64,000 bases of DNA from Pontixanthobacter sp965223995 (GCA_965223995.1 CBDCXY010000003.1:1-64000); one strand, 5' to 3'. Counted from the first letter of the stretch, positions 7,545 to 16,971 are shown. A program made the numbers and translations. The notes: generated from the letters alone by a model not told the origin.

Positions 7545-10283
7545 TCAGAAGGGGATGTTGTCCTCGTCGATATCGACCGCAGGCCCGGCCACAAATGGAG
7601 ATCTACTCGAAACACCTTCCGAGACGCGTTGTAAAGCCTCGTCCAATGTCAGGCGTATGACCGGCGTACCTTTGGGGAAGGCGCTCAGCAGTCGACTGGG
7701 GAATGCTGCGGACAGCGCAACGAAGTGCCCCTTGTCTTCCTTGTTGCGGATCAGGCGGCCGAATGCCTGGGCCAGTCGGGCGCGGATGATCCGGTCATCA
7801 TACGAGCTTCCACCATTCGCGGCCCGGCGGGCGCGGTGCAGGATACTCGGCTTCGGCCACGGAACCGCCTCCATAACGACGCAGCGCAGCGACTCGCCAG
7901 GCACATCGACGCCGTCGCGCAAGGCATCGGTGCCCAGCAGCGAAGCGCGCGGATCGTCGCGAAAAATATCGACAAGTGTGCCGGTATCGATGGGATCGAC
8001 ATGCTGCGCGTAAAGCGGCAGCCCGTCGCGCGCGAGACGGTCGGCAATCCTTCCATAGACCGCTCGCAACCGGCGGATAGCCGTGAACAGTCCAAGCACG
8101 CCGCCGCCAGCAGCCTCTATCAACCGCGCATATCCCCCCGCCAGGCCCGGCAGATCACCCTTTTTTATATCGGTCACGATCAGCACTTCGGCGTGATTGG
8201 CGTAGTCGAACGGACTATCGGCGGCTGACAATTGCGGCTGGACATCGATATGCCGCGCGCCGCTCGTGGCGATGGCGCTGTCCCAGTCGTCGCCATCTCG
8301 CAGGGTCGCTGAAGTCAACATTACCCCGTGTGAGGGCTCAAGCACGACCCCGGCGAACGGTTTCATCGGATCGAGCCAGCGGCGGTGGATAGCGACGTCG
8401 AACTCGCGCGCATCGGACCGGTCGACCGCCAGCCAGTCGACAAATTCGGGATCGCTCGGGCCCCCCATCCGGTTGAGCAGAGATTCCCATGCGACGATCA
8501 GGTCGATCCGCCAGCCCAGCGAGTGGCGCGCGCCTTCGATCCGCGCACGGCCCTGCGCATCAAGCCAGTCGGGTGCATCTTCGATCACCGCTTCCAGCCT
8601 TACGCGCAGCTTGACCAATGGATGCCGGATCGCGCTCAGTGCAGCTTCCGCCTCTCCGGCCAGCTGCACGAAATTGCCCGGAAGTTGCGCGGCCTCTGTC
8701 TCGATGCCGTAGCCTGCCTCTTGCCCGCCGCTTTCGTCGCGGGCGTAGGTCAGCGCGCGCACGGCAGAGAGCAGGTTTTCGAGCGGACCATATGGCTCGC
8801 CGTCGCTGAGTCGCTGCAGCCAGCCATCGGAGGGTAGCGCCTGCGCCGCGCGGATCGCCTCTTCTACAGCCTCGCCGCCAGCCTCGTCATAGCTCGCAAC
8901 GTCGGCGAGCCTCGCTGCCAAACCGCGCCGACGACCTTTCGATTTTCGCTCTGGCCCAATGATCCAGCGCCTGAGTTCAATGGATTCCTGCCCGCTCAGC
9001 GTTGCCGCAAATGTCGAATCCGCTGCCTGGAAAACGTGATGGCCCTCGTCGAAGATAATTCGCGACGGGCGCTGTGCATGATCCCGCCCGCGCGCGGCAT
9101 TGATCATAACCAATGCGTGGTTGGCGATCACCAGATCGGCCTGCGCTGATGCGCGCGCAGACCGCTCGATAAAGCACTTCCGGTAATGCGGACACCCGGC
9201 ATAGACGCATTCGCCGCGCTGGTCGGTCAGCGAGGTGATCGCGCGTTTGCGGAACAGCGTCCCGAGCCAGCCGGGCAAGTCGCCCCCGATCATATCGCCG
9301 TCGCGCGAAAACGCTGCCCACCGCGCGACGAGCTGCGCGAGGATAGCGGCACGCCCGCCAAAACCGCCTTGCATTGCGTCTTCAAGATTGAGCAAACAGA
9401 GATAGTTTTCGCGCCCTTTCCGCACGACGACCGGCCGTGTGCCGTCTGCGCGTTGTTCGGGCCATGCCCTGTGACTCTCGCTGCGCAATTGCCGCTGCAG
9501 GTTCTTGGTGAAGGTCGAGACCCATACAGTGCCTTGAGACGCAGCAGTCCAAAGCGACGCGGGAGCCAAATAGCCGAGAGTTTTACCGATTCCGGTTCCC
9601 GCCTGCGCCAGCAAGACATGCGGCAAACGTTGCGCGGCGCGCGGCGCGAACACTTTACCCGTTGCTCTTGCATAGGCCCGTTGGCCTTCGCGCCTTTCAG
9701 CCCCCGCGCCGGTCAGATGATCGAGCTGCGCCTCGATTTGGGCGTCTTCGATTTCGATCTGTGCGGGCTGCGGACGTTCGGGTGCTTCTTCCCATTCGGG
9801 TAGTTTGGAGAAGAGCCATTTTTCCGCCCGTTCGGGCTTGGCAACATGCGGTGCGAGCAGTTGCGCCCAAGGCCATCGCATCCGGGTAAGCGATTGCAAA
9901 GACGACCACGCTCCATCCCGATAGGCCCAATCCTCACTCGCGCAGTTTTCGAGCATCACCGCGGCGGCCTGCTGCAACAGAGCCGGAACGGCATCGTCGT
10001 TTTCGGGGGGCTCAAGCTCCAGCGTGGCGGCTATCCCCTTCGGTGTTGGCACACAGAACCGGGCCGGAAAAACAAAGGCAAACAACTCAAGCAAATCCAG
10101 CCCCGAAAGATCGGGATAGCCCAGCCTCGTCGCCACCAGCGGGGCATTTAGCAGAAGGACGGGCGTGTCGGCTGCGGCCATGATCGCGTCGCCTTTGGAG
10201 ACGCCGCGTGTTGCACCGGTGGAACGCAACCAGGTACCGGCATGTGACGCATGCAAGGCGGGAAGAGCGAGAGGGGACGTCAC
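7545..10283 (-). CDS. DinG/Rad3-family ATP-dependent DNA helicase
   Basis: A 912-residue superfamily 2 helicase. Walker A is AQAGTGIGKTLGY, the DEAH-type Walker B is IIFDEGHH, and between them lies an Fe-S-cluster-like cysteine group (GECVYAGCPHYRKC plus an upstream Cys), as in DinG/XPD. The C-terminal helicase motifs include GTDALRDGVDVPGESLR and QAFGRLIRNKEDKG. It probably unwinds 5'-3' at damaged or R-loop DNA. The GTG at 10283 is chosen because the resulting LPALHASHAGTWL start looks conserved; the ATG at 10181 is the alternative. Confidence 0.9.
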   Translation of the reverse strand: MTSPLALPALHASHAGTWLRSTGATRGVSKGDAIMAAADTPVLLLNAPLVATRLGYPDLSGLDLLELFAFVFPARFCVPTPKGIAATLELEPPENDDAVPALLQQAAAVMLENCASEDWAYRDGAWSSLQSLTRMRWPWAQLLAPHVAKPERAEKWLFSKLPEWEEAPERPQPAQIEIEDAQIEAQLDHLTGAGAERREGQRAYARATGKVFAPRAAQRLPHVLLAQAGTGIGKTLGYLAPASLWTAASQGTVWVSTFTKNLQRQLRSESHRAWPEQRADGTRPVVVRKGRENYLCLLNLEDAMQGGFGGRAAILAQLVARWAAFSRDGDMIGGDLPGWLGTLFRKRAITSLTDQRGECVYAGCPHYRKCFIERSARASAQADLVIANHALVMINAARGRDHAQRPSRIIFDEGHHVFQAADSTFAATLSGQESIELRRWIIGPERKSKGRRRGLAARLADVASYDEAGGEAVEEAIRAAQALPSDGWLQRLSDGEPYGPLENLLSAVRALTYARDESGGQEAGYGIETEAAQLPGNFVQLAGEAEAALSAIRHPLVKLRVRLEAVIEDAPDWLDAQGRARIEGARHSLGWRIDLIVAWESLLNRMGGPSDPEFVDWLAVDRSDAREFDVAIHRRWLDPMKPFAGVVLEPSHGVMLTSATLRDGDDWDSAIATSGARHIDVQPQLSAADSPFDYANHAEVLIVTDIKKGDLPGLAGGYARLIEAAGGGVLGLFTAIRRLRAVYGRIADRLARDGLPLYAQHVDPIDTGTLVDIFRDDPRASLLGTDALRDGVDVPGESLRCVVMEAVPWPKPSILHRARRAANGGSSYDDRIIRARLAQAFGRLIRNKEDKGHFVALSAAFPSRLLSAFPKGTPVIRLTLDEALQRVSEGVSSRSPFVAGPAVDIDEDNIPF

Positions 10284-10358
10284 TGGTCAGTGACTAGAAC
10301 GAAGCTCGAACAAATGGCAAGTGTCGCGAGCGGCCCAGGCGATCGGGCGCGTTCATCA

Positions 10359-10874
10359 CTAGTATCGGATCACGTCGCTCAGCGATACAACGATAACAAC
10401 CCGGCGGTTTTCTGCGCGGCCCTCTTCGGTGGAGTTGTCTTCGATCGGATCGCTTTCTCCGTAGCCGATGGTTCGCACCAAGGCGGCGTCCATGCCCCCG
10501 GCGATAAAAGCGGCCTTTACGGTTTCGGCGCGGCGCTCCGACAGCTCGCGATTGTAATCTTCTTCGCCTTCGGAGTCGGTATGACCTTCGATGGTCGCCC
10601 CGCCAATGCCCACATCAGTCAAGGCACGGGTCAGCTGAGCAATAGTCACCTTCGTCTCGCTTTTGAGATCGCTGCTGTCGAAATCGAACAACACCTTGCT
10701 GGCCAGGCCCAGCTCGTAATTGTCGCCCTCGGCAACAAAGCCGTTGTTGGTCAGCACGGCAATCTGCTGCTGGTTGAAGCCAGATTGCTCGGGCATCGTC
10801 TGGCAGGCGGCCAGCGCAGCTATACCTATGAGAGATGCAGCTAGCCTCGCACTGGTGCCGGCACGGTTACGCAT
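10359..10874 (-). CDS. yfiB: OmpA-family lipoprotein, YfiB-like
   Basis: 171 residues. A lipoprotein signal peptide (IAALAACQ lipobox) is followed by a C-terminal OmpA/peptidoglycan-binding domain with VLFDFDSSDL, IEGHTDSEGEEDYNRELSERR and GYGESDP...RAENRRVVI. Third gene of a yfiR-yfiN-yfiB order. In Pseudomonas YfiB sits in the outer membrane and sequesters YfiR, releasing the cyclase YfiN. The start codon overlaps the yfiN stop by 8 bp and follows a GAGGAAG ribosome site inside yfiN. The YfiB role is inferred from gene order and domain. Confidence 0.85.
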   Translation of the reverse strand: MRNRAGTSARLAASLIGIAALAACQTMPEQSGFNQQQIAVLTNNGFVAEGDNYELGLASKVLFDFDSSDLKSETKVTIAQLTRALTDVGIGGATIEGHTDSEGEEDYNRELSERRAETVKAAFIAGGMDAALVRTIGYGESDPIEDNSTEEGRAENRRVVIVVSLSDVIRY

Positions 10875-12108
10875 GTTTGACTTCCTCAATTCTTGCCCGG
10901 TTACGATCTCGCTTTCCGCGATACATAGCAGCATCGGCATGACGCAACAGCGATTGCGGCGAGTTGCCGTCATCGGGGAACACCGCTGCACCGATACTCA
11001 TCGAAAGTCGGATCGCGTTCCCGTCGGGCAGAATACATGGCTTCAGCATCGCTTCCTTCAGACGCTGCTCGATCAGAAACAGATGGCTTTCGTGGCCCAG
11101 CGGATGGACCAGAAGGGCAAACTCGTCGCCGCCAAGGCGATAGGCCTGATCGGCGCTGCGAACGCTTTCTGCAAGACGATGCGCCACGTCCATCAAAGCA
11201 GTATCTCCCGCTTCGTGCCCATACCGGTCATTGATGGCCTTGAAATCATCGGCGTCAAGATAGAGCACAGCCAGCGATTTTCCGCCGTTCAGACAGTCGG
11301 CTACCGATTCATTGAGATGCTGTTCGAAAAGCGCTCGATTGCCCAGGCCAGTCAATTCGTCACGCGTTGCGCGCCGTGCCAGCTCGGCATTTTCGGTGGT
11401 CAGGCCTTCGTGCCATCCTTCCAGTTCCGCCAGCAATGCGTTGAAATCACTTGTGAAGCGGTCGATCTCGGCGATTCCGGCATCGGGCACACGTTCAGAG
11501 AAGGCGCGTTTCTTGCGAACCGAGTGGGCAACTTCCGCCACCCTGTCGAGCGGATCGATCACGTCGTTCTGTAGTCTGCGGGCAAGCATCCGGGTGGCAA
11601 TCACCGTCAAGCCCAGGCAACACAGCGCGATGATTATGCCCGAAAGCGCATAGCTGAGGATCGCCGACGCGCTGCCATAGACCAGTATGGTCGCGAGCAA
11701 CTCCTCACCGCGCCGTACCTCTGACACGGCGGGGGCGGGCCACAGGAAGCTGTTGACTGCCGGTTCGACCGCTGCCTCCCAACCCGAGTTCGGCTTTGTC
11801 CATTTGGCAAGCGATTGTCCGTCAGGTCGGAGGATCTCTATCTCGGAGATGCTCTCATGCTCGGCAATCGAAGCTATGCCTTCGCCCATGGCTTCAACAT
11901 CGTTGAACACGATTGCCGGTTCGACGGTGTAATTGACGGTCTGCGCGGTAAGTTCGAGATTGCGCTGGACATATCCGCGAATGACCAATGTCCCGCTGAT
12001 CACGAGGCTTATTGCCGCCAGGGCAACCGCCAACAAGATAAGCCGCAGATGGGCACTTGCGAGAATGTCTCTGAGCGTTGGGAGCTGGTCTGATCTCGGT
12101 TCGGTCAT
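10867..12108 (-). CDS. yfiN: Membrane diguanylate cyclase, YfiN/TpbB-like
   Basis: 413 residues. One N-terminal membrane helix is followed by a periplasmic CHASE8-like region (VEPAIVFNDVEAMGEGIASI), a second membrane helix, a HAMP segment around LARRLQNDVIDPLDRVAEV and a GGDEF domain. The active site is intact (LGGDEFALL), with RSAD five residues before it as the RxxD product-inhibition site. It makes c-di-GMP from two GTP at the inner membrane. The ATG at 12108 follows a GGAGGG site, 5 bp after the yfiR stop; a TTG at 12117 is also in frame. Confidence 0.9.
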   Translation of the reverse strand: MTEPRSDQLPTLRDILASAHLRLILLAVALAAISLVISGTLVIRGYVQRNLELTAQTVNYTVEPAIVFNDVEAMGEGIASIAEHESISEIEILRPDGQSLAKWTKPNSGWEAAVEPAVNSFLWPAPAVSEVRRGEELLATILVYGSASAILSYALSGIIIALCCLGLTVIATRMLARRLQNDVIDPLDRVAEVAHSVRKKRAFSERVPDAGIAEIDRFTSDFNALLAELEGWHEGLTTENAELARRATRDELTGLGNRALFEQHLNESVADCLNGGKSLAVLYLDADDFKAINDRYGHEAGDTALMDVAHRLAESVRSADQAYRLGGDEFALLVHPLGHESHLFLIEQRLKEAMLKPCILPDGNAIRLSMSIGAAVFPDDGNSPQSLLRHADAAMYRGKRDRNRARIEEVKHA

Positions 12109-12113
12109 GCCGA

Positions 12114-12692
12114 TCAACCCTCCTTCGCCAATCTCAGAACACGCGGGTCGACGCGGACCCTGGACCTCGCGATACTATCGACATTGAGCCGAAAACTCAT
12201 CGTCGCGTCGCCGAACAACAGACAGAAGATTGCCCGGCTGCGACACTCGGGGTCGTTCTCGGCAATGGTGAGCACTGCAAGCCCTTTGACCTTCTCGGCT
12301 ACGGATCTCATTTCCGCCATCTCGATCTGGCCAAGATAGATGATATCGCAGTTCCCGAGGTCGGTCGATGCGACGTTCTTCTGGATAGCTCGAACACGCT
12401 GGCCGTTGATCAGATTCAGATTGTCGAGATTGCCCGCAAAGCGCGACGGGCCGACATGGCACAATATTCGCGGTCGATCCTGATCCGGCCATTTCGTATA
12501 GTCGACCATTGAACGCACTGTCCGGCGCACGGCCGCGGCGATCCCGGCGCTTCCTGTACCGGTCGGAATATCTGCAATAGCTATCCGATTGTAGCGAAGC
12601 GTCTCGTCGTCCTGGGCAGACACAGCTTGGGGAAGCGCAACGGATGTCGCAGCTGCCAAGAGCAAAATCAGGAGGGAGGGACGAAGTTTCAT
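12114..12692 (-). CDS. yfiR: YfiR/DUF4154-family periplasmic protein
   Basis: 192 residues with a cleavable signal peptide ending near AVSAQ. Four cysteines (in RILCHVG, DLGNCDI, PECRSRAIFC) are spaced about 37, 35 and 7 residues apart. From memory this matches the two-disulfide pattern of P. aeruginosa YfiR. IIYLGQ and the final LRLNVDSIARSRVRVDPRVLRLAK region (MSFRLNVDSI) are family-typical. YfiR represses the periplasmic sensor domain of YfiN. First gene of the operon with yfiN and yfiB. The ATG at 12692 is chosen because the signal peptide follows directly. Confidence 0.85.
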   Translation of the reverse strand: MKLRPSLLILLLAAATSVALPQAVSAQDDETLRYNRIAIADIPTGTGSAGIAAAVRRTVRSMVDYTKWPDQDRPRILCHVGPSRFAGNLDNLNLINGQRVRAIQKNVASTDLGNCDIIYLGQIEMAEMRSVAEKVKGLAVLTIAENDPECRSRAIFCLLFGDATMSFRLNVDSIARSRVRVDPRVLRLAKEG

Positions 12693-12869
12693 TGTTTTAT
12701 TTGGCGAAATTTCGGTGCCTCTTGGCCGCAAAATGCTAAAATTGCAAATTTCTATTTTGCACTGCAGCAAGAAATATCGCACCGATCAGCGTAAGCTATG
12801 CACTCTCTCCTTTGATATGATGGGTATTTCGCGCTTGCGAAACGGCCAAGGAAGCGCAAAAGCGCCTCC

Positions 12870-14489
12870 ATGACTGACAGCACTTTGATCCAGACCGCAC
12901 GCGATTCCAAGGCATGGCCTTTTCAGGAAGCACAGCGCCTGCTCAAACGCTACCCCGACGGCACCAAGCCGGACGGCTCGCCGGTGCTGTTCGAGACCGG
13001 CTATGGACCTTCTGGCCTTCCGCATATCGGGACATTCCAGGAAGTGCTGCGCACGACGTTTGTCCGCCGCGCATTCGAGGCGCTGACCGGGGGCGCGCCG
13101 ACACGTCTGGTGGCTTTCAGCGACGACATGGATGGCCTTCGCAAAGTGCCCGAGAACCTGCCCAATCAGGCCATGTTGACCGAAAATCTGGGCAAGCCGC
13201 TCAGCCGCATCCCCGATCCGTTCGAGAAGTATGAGAGCTTCGCGGCCCATAACAATGCGATGCTGCGCGAATTCCTCGACCGCTTCGGTTTTGAGTACGA
13301 ATTTGTCGCTTCCTCCGACCGCTATAATTCAGGCGTTTTCGATGACGCTCTCAAGAATGTGCTGCGTAACAATCAGGCCATCCTCGACATCATGCTGCCG
13401 ACTTTGCGCGCCGAACGCGCTGCAACTTACTCACCGATCATGCCCGTCAGTCCGACTACGGGGGCCGTGTTGCAGGTTCCGGTAGAGGTCATTGATGCCG
13501 ACGCGGGCATGATCCGTTTTGCCGACGAGGATGGATCAATCGTTGAGCAAAGCGCGCTGGGTGGGCAATCCAAACTGCAATGGAAGGTCGATTTCGCGAT
13601 GCGCTGGGTAGCGCTTGGCGTCGACTACGAGATGTATGGCAAGGATCTAACCGACACTGGTGTGCAATCGGGCAAGATTGCTAAAGTGCTGGGTGGCAGA
13701 AAGCCCGATGGGCTGATCTACGAACTTTTTCTCGACGAGAAGGGCGAGAAGATCTCCAAGTCCAAGGGCAACGGCCTGACAATCGAGCAATGGCTCGAAT
13801 ATGGGACCGAAGAGAGCCTGGGCTTCTACATTTTCCCGAATCCCAAAAGCGCCAAGCAGCTGCATGTCGGAGTGATCCCGCGCGCGGTCGACGATTATTG
13901 GCAGTTTCGCGAGCGATTGGCCGACCAGCCGCTCGACAAGCAACTGGGCAACCCTGTTTGGCATTTGCTTCGTGCGAACCAGAAGATTGATGGTCCCGGC
14001 GCACCCGGCGCGAGCGATACAGTTCCAGTGACCTTCGGCCTGCTGCTCAATCTGGTGGGTGTGCTTGGCGCAGAAGCCAGCCGTGAGCAGGTATGGTCGT
14101 ATCTCGCAAATTACGTAGAGGAAGCCGAGCCTGCGAAGCATCCAGCAGTTGATCGCATGGTTGAGGCGGCGCTGGCGTATAATCGCGACTTCATTGCGCC
14201 GACTTTGGAGAAGCGTGCTCCGGCATCAAACGAAGCTGCCGCTCTGCGTTCGTTGGATACCGAGTTGGCCAGCGTTCCCGCAGATACCTCAGCCGAGGAT
14301 TTGCAGACTATCGTTTATGAAATCGGCAAGCGCGACGAGTTCGCCTTCGAGAATTTGCGCGACTGGTTTCGGGCTCTCTACGAAACTTTGCTTGGTTCTT
14401 CGCAGGGTCCGCGGATGGGTAGCTTCATTGCTCTCTATGGTATCGAGAATTCGCGCACATTGATCGCCCAGGCCCTAGAGCGCAGCTAA
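12870..14489 (+). CDS. lysS: Class I lysine-tRNA ligase
   Basis: A 539-residue class I lysyl-tRNA synthetase, the Rossmann-fold type found in archaea and most alphaproteobacteria instead of the class II enzyme. GPSGLPHIGTFQE contains the HIGH-type motif and EKISKSKGNG contains KMSKS. It charges tRNA-Lys in the cytoplasm. The length is normal (~510-540). It ends in a 4-bp convergent overlap with the oxygenase gene, so there is no room for a terminator between them. Confidence 0.96.
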   Translation: MTDSTLIQTARDSKAWPFQEAQRLLKRYPDGTKPDGSPVLFETGYGPSGLPHIGTFQEVLRTTFVRRAFEALTGGAPTRLVAFSDDMDGLRKVPENLPNQAMLTENLGKPLSRIPDPFEKYESFAAHNNAMLREFLDRFGFEYEFVASSDRYNSGVFDDALKNVLRNNQAILDIMLPTLRAERAATYSPIMPVSPTTGAVLQVPVEVIDADAGMIRFADEDGSIVEQSALGGQSKLQWKVDFAMRWVALGVDYEMYGKDLTDTGVQSGKIAKVLGGRKPDGLIYELFLDEKGEKISKSKGNGLTIEQWLEYGTEESLGFYIFPNPKSAKQLHVGVIPRAVDDYWQFRERLADQPLDKQLGNPVWHLLRANQKIDGPGAPGASDTVPVTFGLLLNLVGVLGAEASREQVWSYLANYVEEAEPAKHPAVDRMVEAALAYNRDFIAPTLEKRAPASNEAAALRSLDTELASVPADTSAEDLQTIVYEIGKRDEFAFENLRDWFRALYETLLGSSQGPRMGSFIALYGIENSRTLIAQALERS

Positions 14490-15154
14490 CCCCATTTTCG
14501 GGTTCGATACCATTTGGTTATGACGTATTTTACTCCGTCAAGGACGGGCGTACCGGCGTGCAACGTATCTTCATTCGGCGTTCCATCGGGTAGCGAGTTG
14601 TTCCAGGTGAGCAGAACGCCCGGTTGCGGCGCAATCTTCAACTTCAACTCGGGAAACTCGGTCGCGCCGCCGACCTTGACCTGATTGAGAAATGCCATCG
14701 CGGTCCAGCTCCGCTGTCCGCCGTTCTTGCGTTCCTTCTTCCAGTATTCCTGTCCGGTATGGAAATAGTCCTGATGCGGTTTAAATTCCTGCCCGGGTGT
14801 GTAGCGTTGACCCTGGATTGACTCTCCTAGCGGCGCCTTAAGGCCGAGCGTCTCGTCTATCCGGCTCGAAAGGCTCTTTACGAACGGATCATGCGGGTTG
14901 AGGTTGCCCGAATAGGACGTCCTGAAGCCACTCGAATAGTCGGTGTCGTAGGCGATGCTTGGTTGCGCCGTGGCGTCGATCATATGGAGCAGCTTTTGGC
15001 ACTCAGGTGCTGTCAGGAAGTAGCTTACTGCGTAAATTTCAGCCTTATCGGTGGGGAGTTTCTGCGCATTCGGGTTCGCATCGAGGTGCTTGCGAACCGT
15101 ATCGCCGACGCGCTTTAACGCGTCTTTGTCGGGAATGGTTTGCGTCTTCGTCAT
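14486..15154 (-). CDS. Prolyl 4-hydroxylase-like 2OG-Fe(II) oxygenase
   Basis: 222 residues. The C-terminal two-thirds is a P4Hc/2-oxoglutarate-Fe(II) dioxygenase domain. The iron ligands are visible in FKPHQDYF (HxD) and EDTLHAGTPV (distal His), with the 2OG-contacting basic residue in VKYVITKWYR. The protein is cytoplasmic, with no signal peptide. Related bacterial enzymes hydroxylate proline or other residues in proteins; the target is unknown. It overlaps the lysS 3' end by 4 bp in convergent orientation. Confidence 0.88.
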   Translation of the reverse strand: MTKTQTIPDKDALKRVGDTVRKHLDANPNAQKLPTDKAEIYAVSYFLTAPECQKLLHMIDATAQPSIAYDTDYSSGFRTSYSGNLNPHDPFVKSLSSRIDETLGLKAPLGESIQGQRYTPGQEFKPHQDYFHTGQEYWKKERKNGGQRSWTAMAFLNQVKVGGATEFPELKLKIAPQPGVLLTWNNSLPDGTPNEDTLHAGTPVLDGVKYVITKWYRTRKWG

Positions 15155-15264
15155 GCGCGTTTTTTAGCAGCGCAGCGCAGTCCTTCAAGCTCGGCGACGG
15201 GATAGTTGTTTGCCGCTGTACCTGATGCGGGTATTGGCATCATGGGAAATCGAGGAGAAAGTTG

Positions 15265-15822
15265 ATGTCCGAAACTTCGGGAAAGCGCTATTCGGGTGTG
15301 GCGATGCTAATCCACTGGCTGTTGTTTATCGCGGTGATTGCCAATTGGCGGATTGCCGAAGCTGGAGAGCATGCAGCGACGCAAGAAGCAAAAAGCGAGA
15401 TAATGTCCAATCACTTCTCGATCGGGGTGATTATCTTTGGCCTGGTATTGCTTCGGCTGATCTGGCGGTTTGTGAGTCCACCACCTCCACTTGCCGACCA
15501 TCTGGCCAATTGGGAGCGTGTGTTGGCCAAGGTAACCCACACGGCGTTTTATGTCCTGCTGATCGTTATGCCGCTCGCGGGCTGGTATGCGATGTCGAAA
15601 TATGGCGCGCCGATCAGCGTGTTCGACTTGTTTGCTGTGCCGCCCTTGCCGGTCGCCGCAGATCCGGAGGGTGCGAGCGCGATTTTCGACCAACATGCCC
15701 TAGCCGGTAAGGTCTTGCTGGCGTTGATCGTGATCCACGTGTTGGGCGTGCTCAAGCACACCTTTGTCGACAAGGATGGCAATCTCTATCGGATGCTGCC
15801 GTTCGGACCAGAGCCGCGCTAG
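15265..15822 (+). CDS. Cytochrome b561-family di-heme membrane protein
   Basis: A 185-residue protein with four hydrophobic helices. Heme-ligating histidines are suggested by AMLIHWLLF, NHFSIG, VTHTAFYVLL and VIHVLGVLKH, as in the bacterial cytochrome b561 (CybB) family. These proteins move electrons between quinol and partners, and some act as superoxide:ubiquinone oxidoreductases. The start is the ATG at 15265, preceded by a GAGGAG ribosome site; an in-frame TTG lies one codon earlier. A strong terminator follows the gene. Confidence 0.9.
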   Translation: MSETSGKRYSGVAMLIHWLLFIAVIANWRIAEAGEHAATQEAKSEIMSNHFSIGVIIFGLVLLRLIWRFVSPPPPLADHLANWERVLAKVTHTAFYVLLIVMPLAGWYAMSKYGAPISVFDLFAVPPLPVAADPEGASAIFDQHALAGKVLLALIVIHVLGVLKHTFVDKDGNLYRMLPFGPEPR

Positions 15823-15836
15823 AGAATGGTGTCAGC

Positions 15837-15872
15837 AAAAAGCCCCGCCGGATCGCTCCGACGAGGCTTTTT
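15837..15872. terminator. Bidirectional Rho-independent terminator
   Basis: AAAAAGCC at 15837-15844 pairs with GGCTTTTT at 15865-15872, extended inwards by C/G-rich pairs (CGGA with TCCG) around a TCGC loop. There are A-runs on one side and T-runs on the other, so it can terminate both cytochrome b561 (+) and the Arg-rich gene (-). The two genes converge here. Confidence 0.85.
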
Positions 15873-15894
15873 GCGCCCTGTTTGACAGCGCGGC

Positions 15895-16971
15895 TTACCA
15901 GAAGAAGTCGTGGATCACGTCGACCACTTCGCCGGTGTAGGTGTTCACCAGCAGCACGTCGTCATAATAGCGCACCCAGCGATAGGGGCCGTAGACTTCG
16001 GGCAGGCGGTAGGTCCATGGATCGTTGATCCAGTAGCGACTTCCGAAAAACACGCTGTCGAGGAAGAACCCAATGCTCAAGCGGTTGTAGCGGTAGTTTC
16101 TGTAGGGAGCGTAATAGCGGCCCAGACGGAAGACATGCCGGTTGTAGTTGCGGTACCGGTGCCAGTTGTACCGGTGGTTGTTGCGCCAAGCGCGGCGATC
16201 CCAACGGCGGTGCTGTCTGTAATGGTGACGCCCGTTGCGATAGCGATGACCATTCCGGTAACGGCGGTTGTCCGCGCGTCGGCCATCACGATAGCCATGC
16301 CGGTAGGAACGGCGATCCGCCCTGCGGTCTGCGCGACGCTCTGCCCGACGACCATCGCGGTAGCCCTGGCGGCGGCCATCACGGTAAGTCCGGTTGCGGT
16401 CGCGATTGGTGTAGGTGTTGTTGCGCCGCTCAGTACGCCTTTCAGCGCGACGATCTGCCCTGCGTTCGGCACGGCGGTCTTGCCGGCGTTCGACGCGACG
16501 ATCCTGCCGGCGCTCCATACGGCGGTCAGCTCTGCGATCCGCGCGACGCTCACTGCGTGTGACATTTACCTGCCGGTCAATATTGCGCTGGCCGCGGACA
16601 GTTCCGGCACGATTTACGTTCCGGTCGCGTCGCTGGGCCCGCTGCTGCTGGCGCACCTGCCCATTGCGGTTGCCTTGACGTATCTGACGGCGCTGTTCTG
16701 GCCGAACCTGAGGGCGCTGGCGAGCCTGACGTGCTTCGCGTCGCTGGCCGCGATTTTGGCGTGCCTGTCGCTGGCCACGATTCTGCCGGGCCTGGCGTCG
16801 CTCGACCCGTCGTTCCGCGCGGTCTCGCGGTTCGGCTATCCGGGGCTCCTTGCTCTGGCTGTTGGCAGATGCTGCTTCGGCAGCGGATGCGCTTCCCGCC
16901 GGTACGGCAAAGACCATCGCGAAGGCGAGGGCGCTCGCGCTTCCGGCTGTAAGTAGTTCTCTCAAAGTCAT
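15895..16971 (-). CDS. Arg-rich exported protein with C-terminal RcnB-like domain
   Basis: 358 residues. A signal peptide ends around SASA. Residues ~45-270 are extremely rich in Arg, with many tandem ADRR/ERRQDRR/RQNRGQR units and later YRDGRR units, and a His/Tyr/Arg-rich stretch follows. The last ~65 residues (SIGFFLDSVFF, WTYRLPEVYGPYRWVRYYDD, VDVIHDFFW) match the RcnB domain. E. coli RcnB is a ~110-residue periplasmic nickel/cobalt homeostasis protein, so this one has a >200-residue basic insertion. Whether the basic region binds nucleic acid, envelope polyanions or metals is unknown. Confidence 0.8.
   Translation of the reverse strand: MTLRELLTAGSASALAFAMVFAVPAGSASAAEAASANSQSKEPRIAEPRDRAERRVERRQARQNRGQRQARQNRGQRREARQARQRPQVRPEQRRQIRQGNRNGQVRQQQRAQRRDRNVNRAGTVRGQRNIDRQVNVTRSERRADRRADRRMERRQDRRVERRQDRRAERRADRRAERRTERRNNTYTNRDRNRTYRDGRRQGYRDGRRAERRADRRADRRSYRHGYRDGRRADNRRYRNGHRYRNGRHHYRQHRRWDRRAWRNNHRYNWHRYRNYNRHVFRLGRYYAPYRNYRYNRLSIGFFLDSVFFGSRYWINDPWTYRLPEVYGPYRWVRYYDDVLLVNTYTGEVVDVIHDFFW

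Noticed and set aside
15910..16956. 348-codon open frame opposite the Arg-rich protein, with hydrophobic Val/Ala/Pro repeats
   Set aside because: It is the antisense of Arg-rich repeats; membrane-like composition is an artefact of complementing CGN codons. The minus strand has a signal peptide and RcnB domain.
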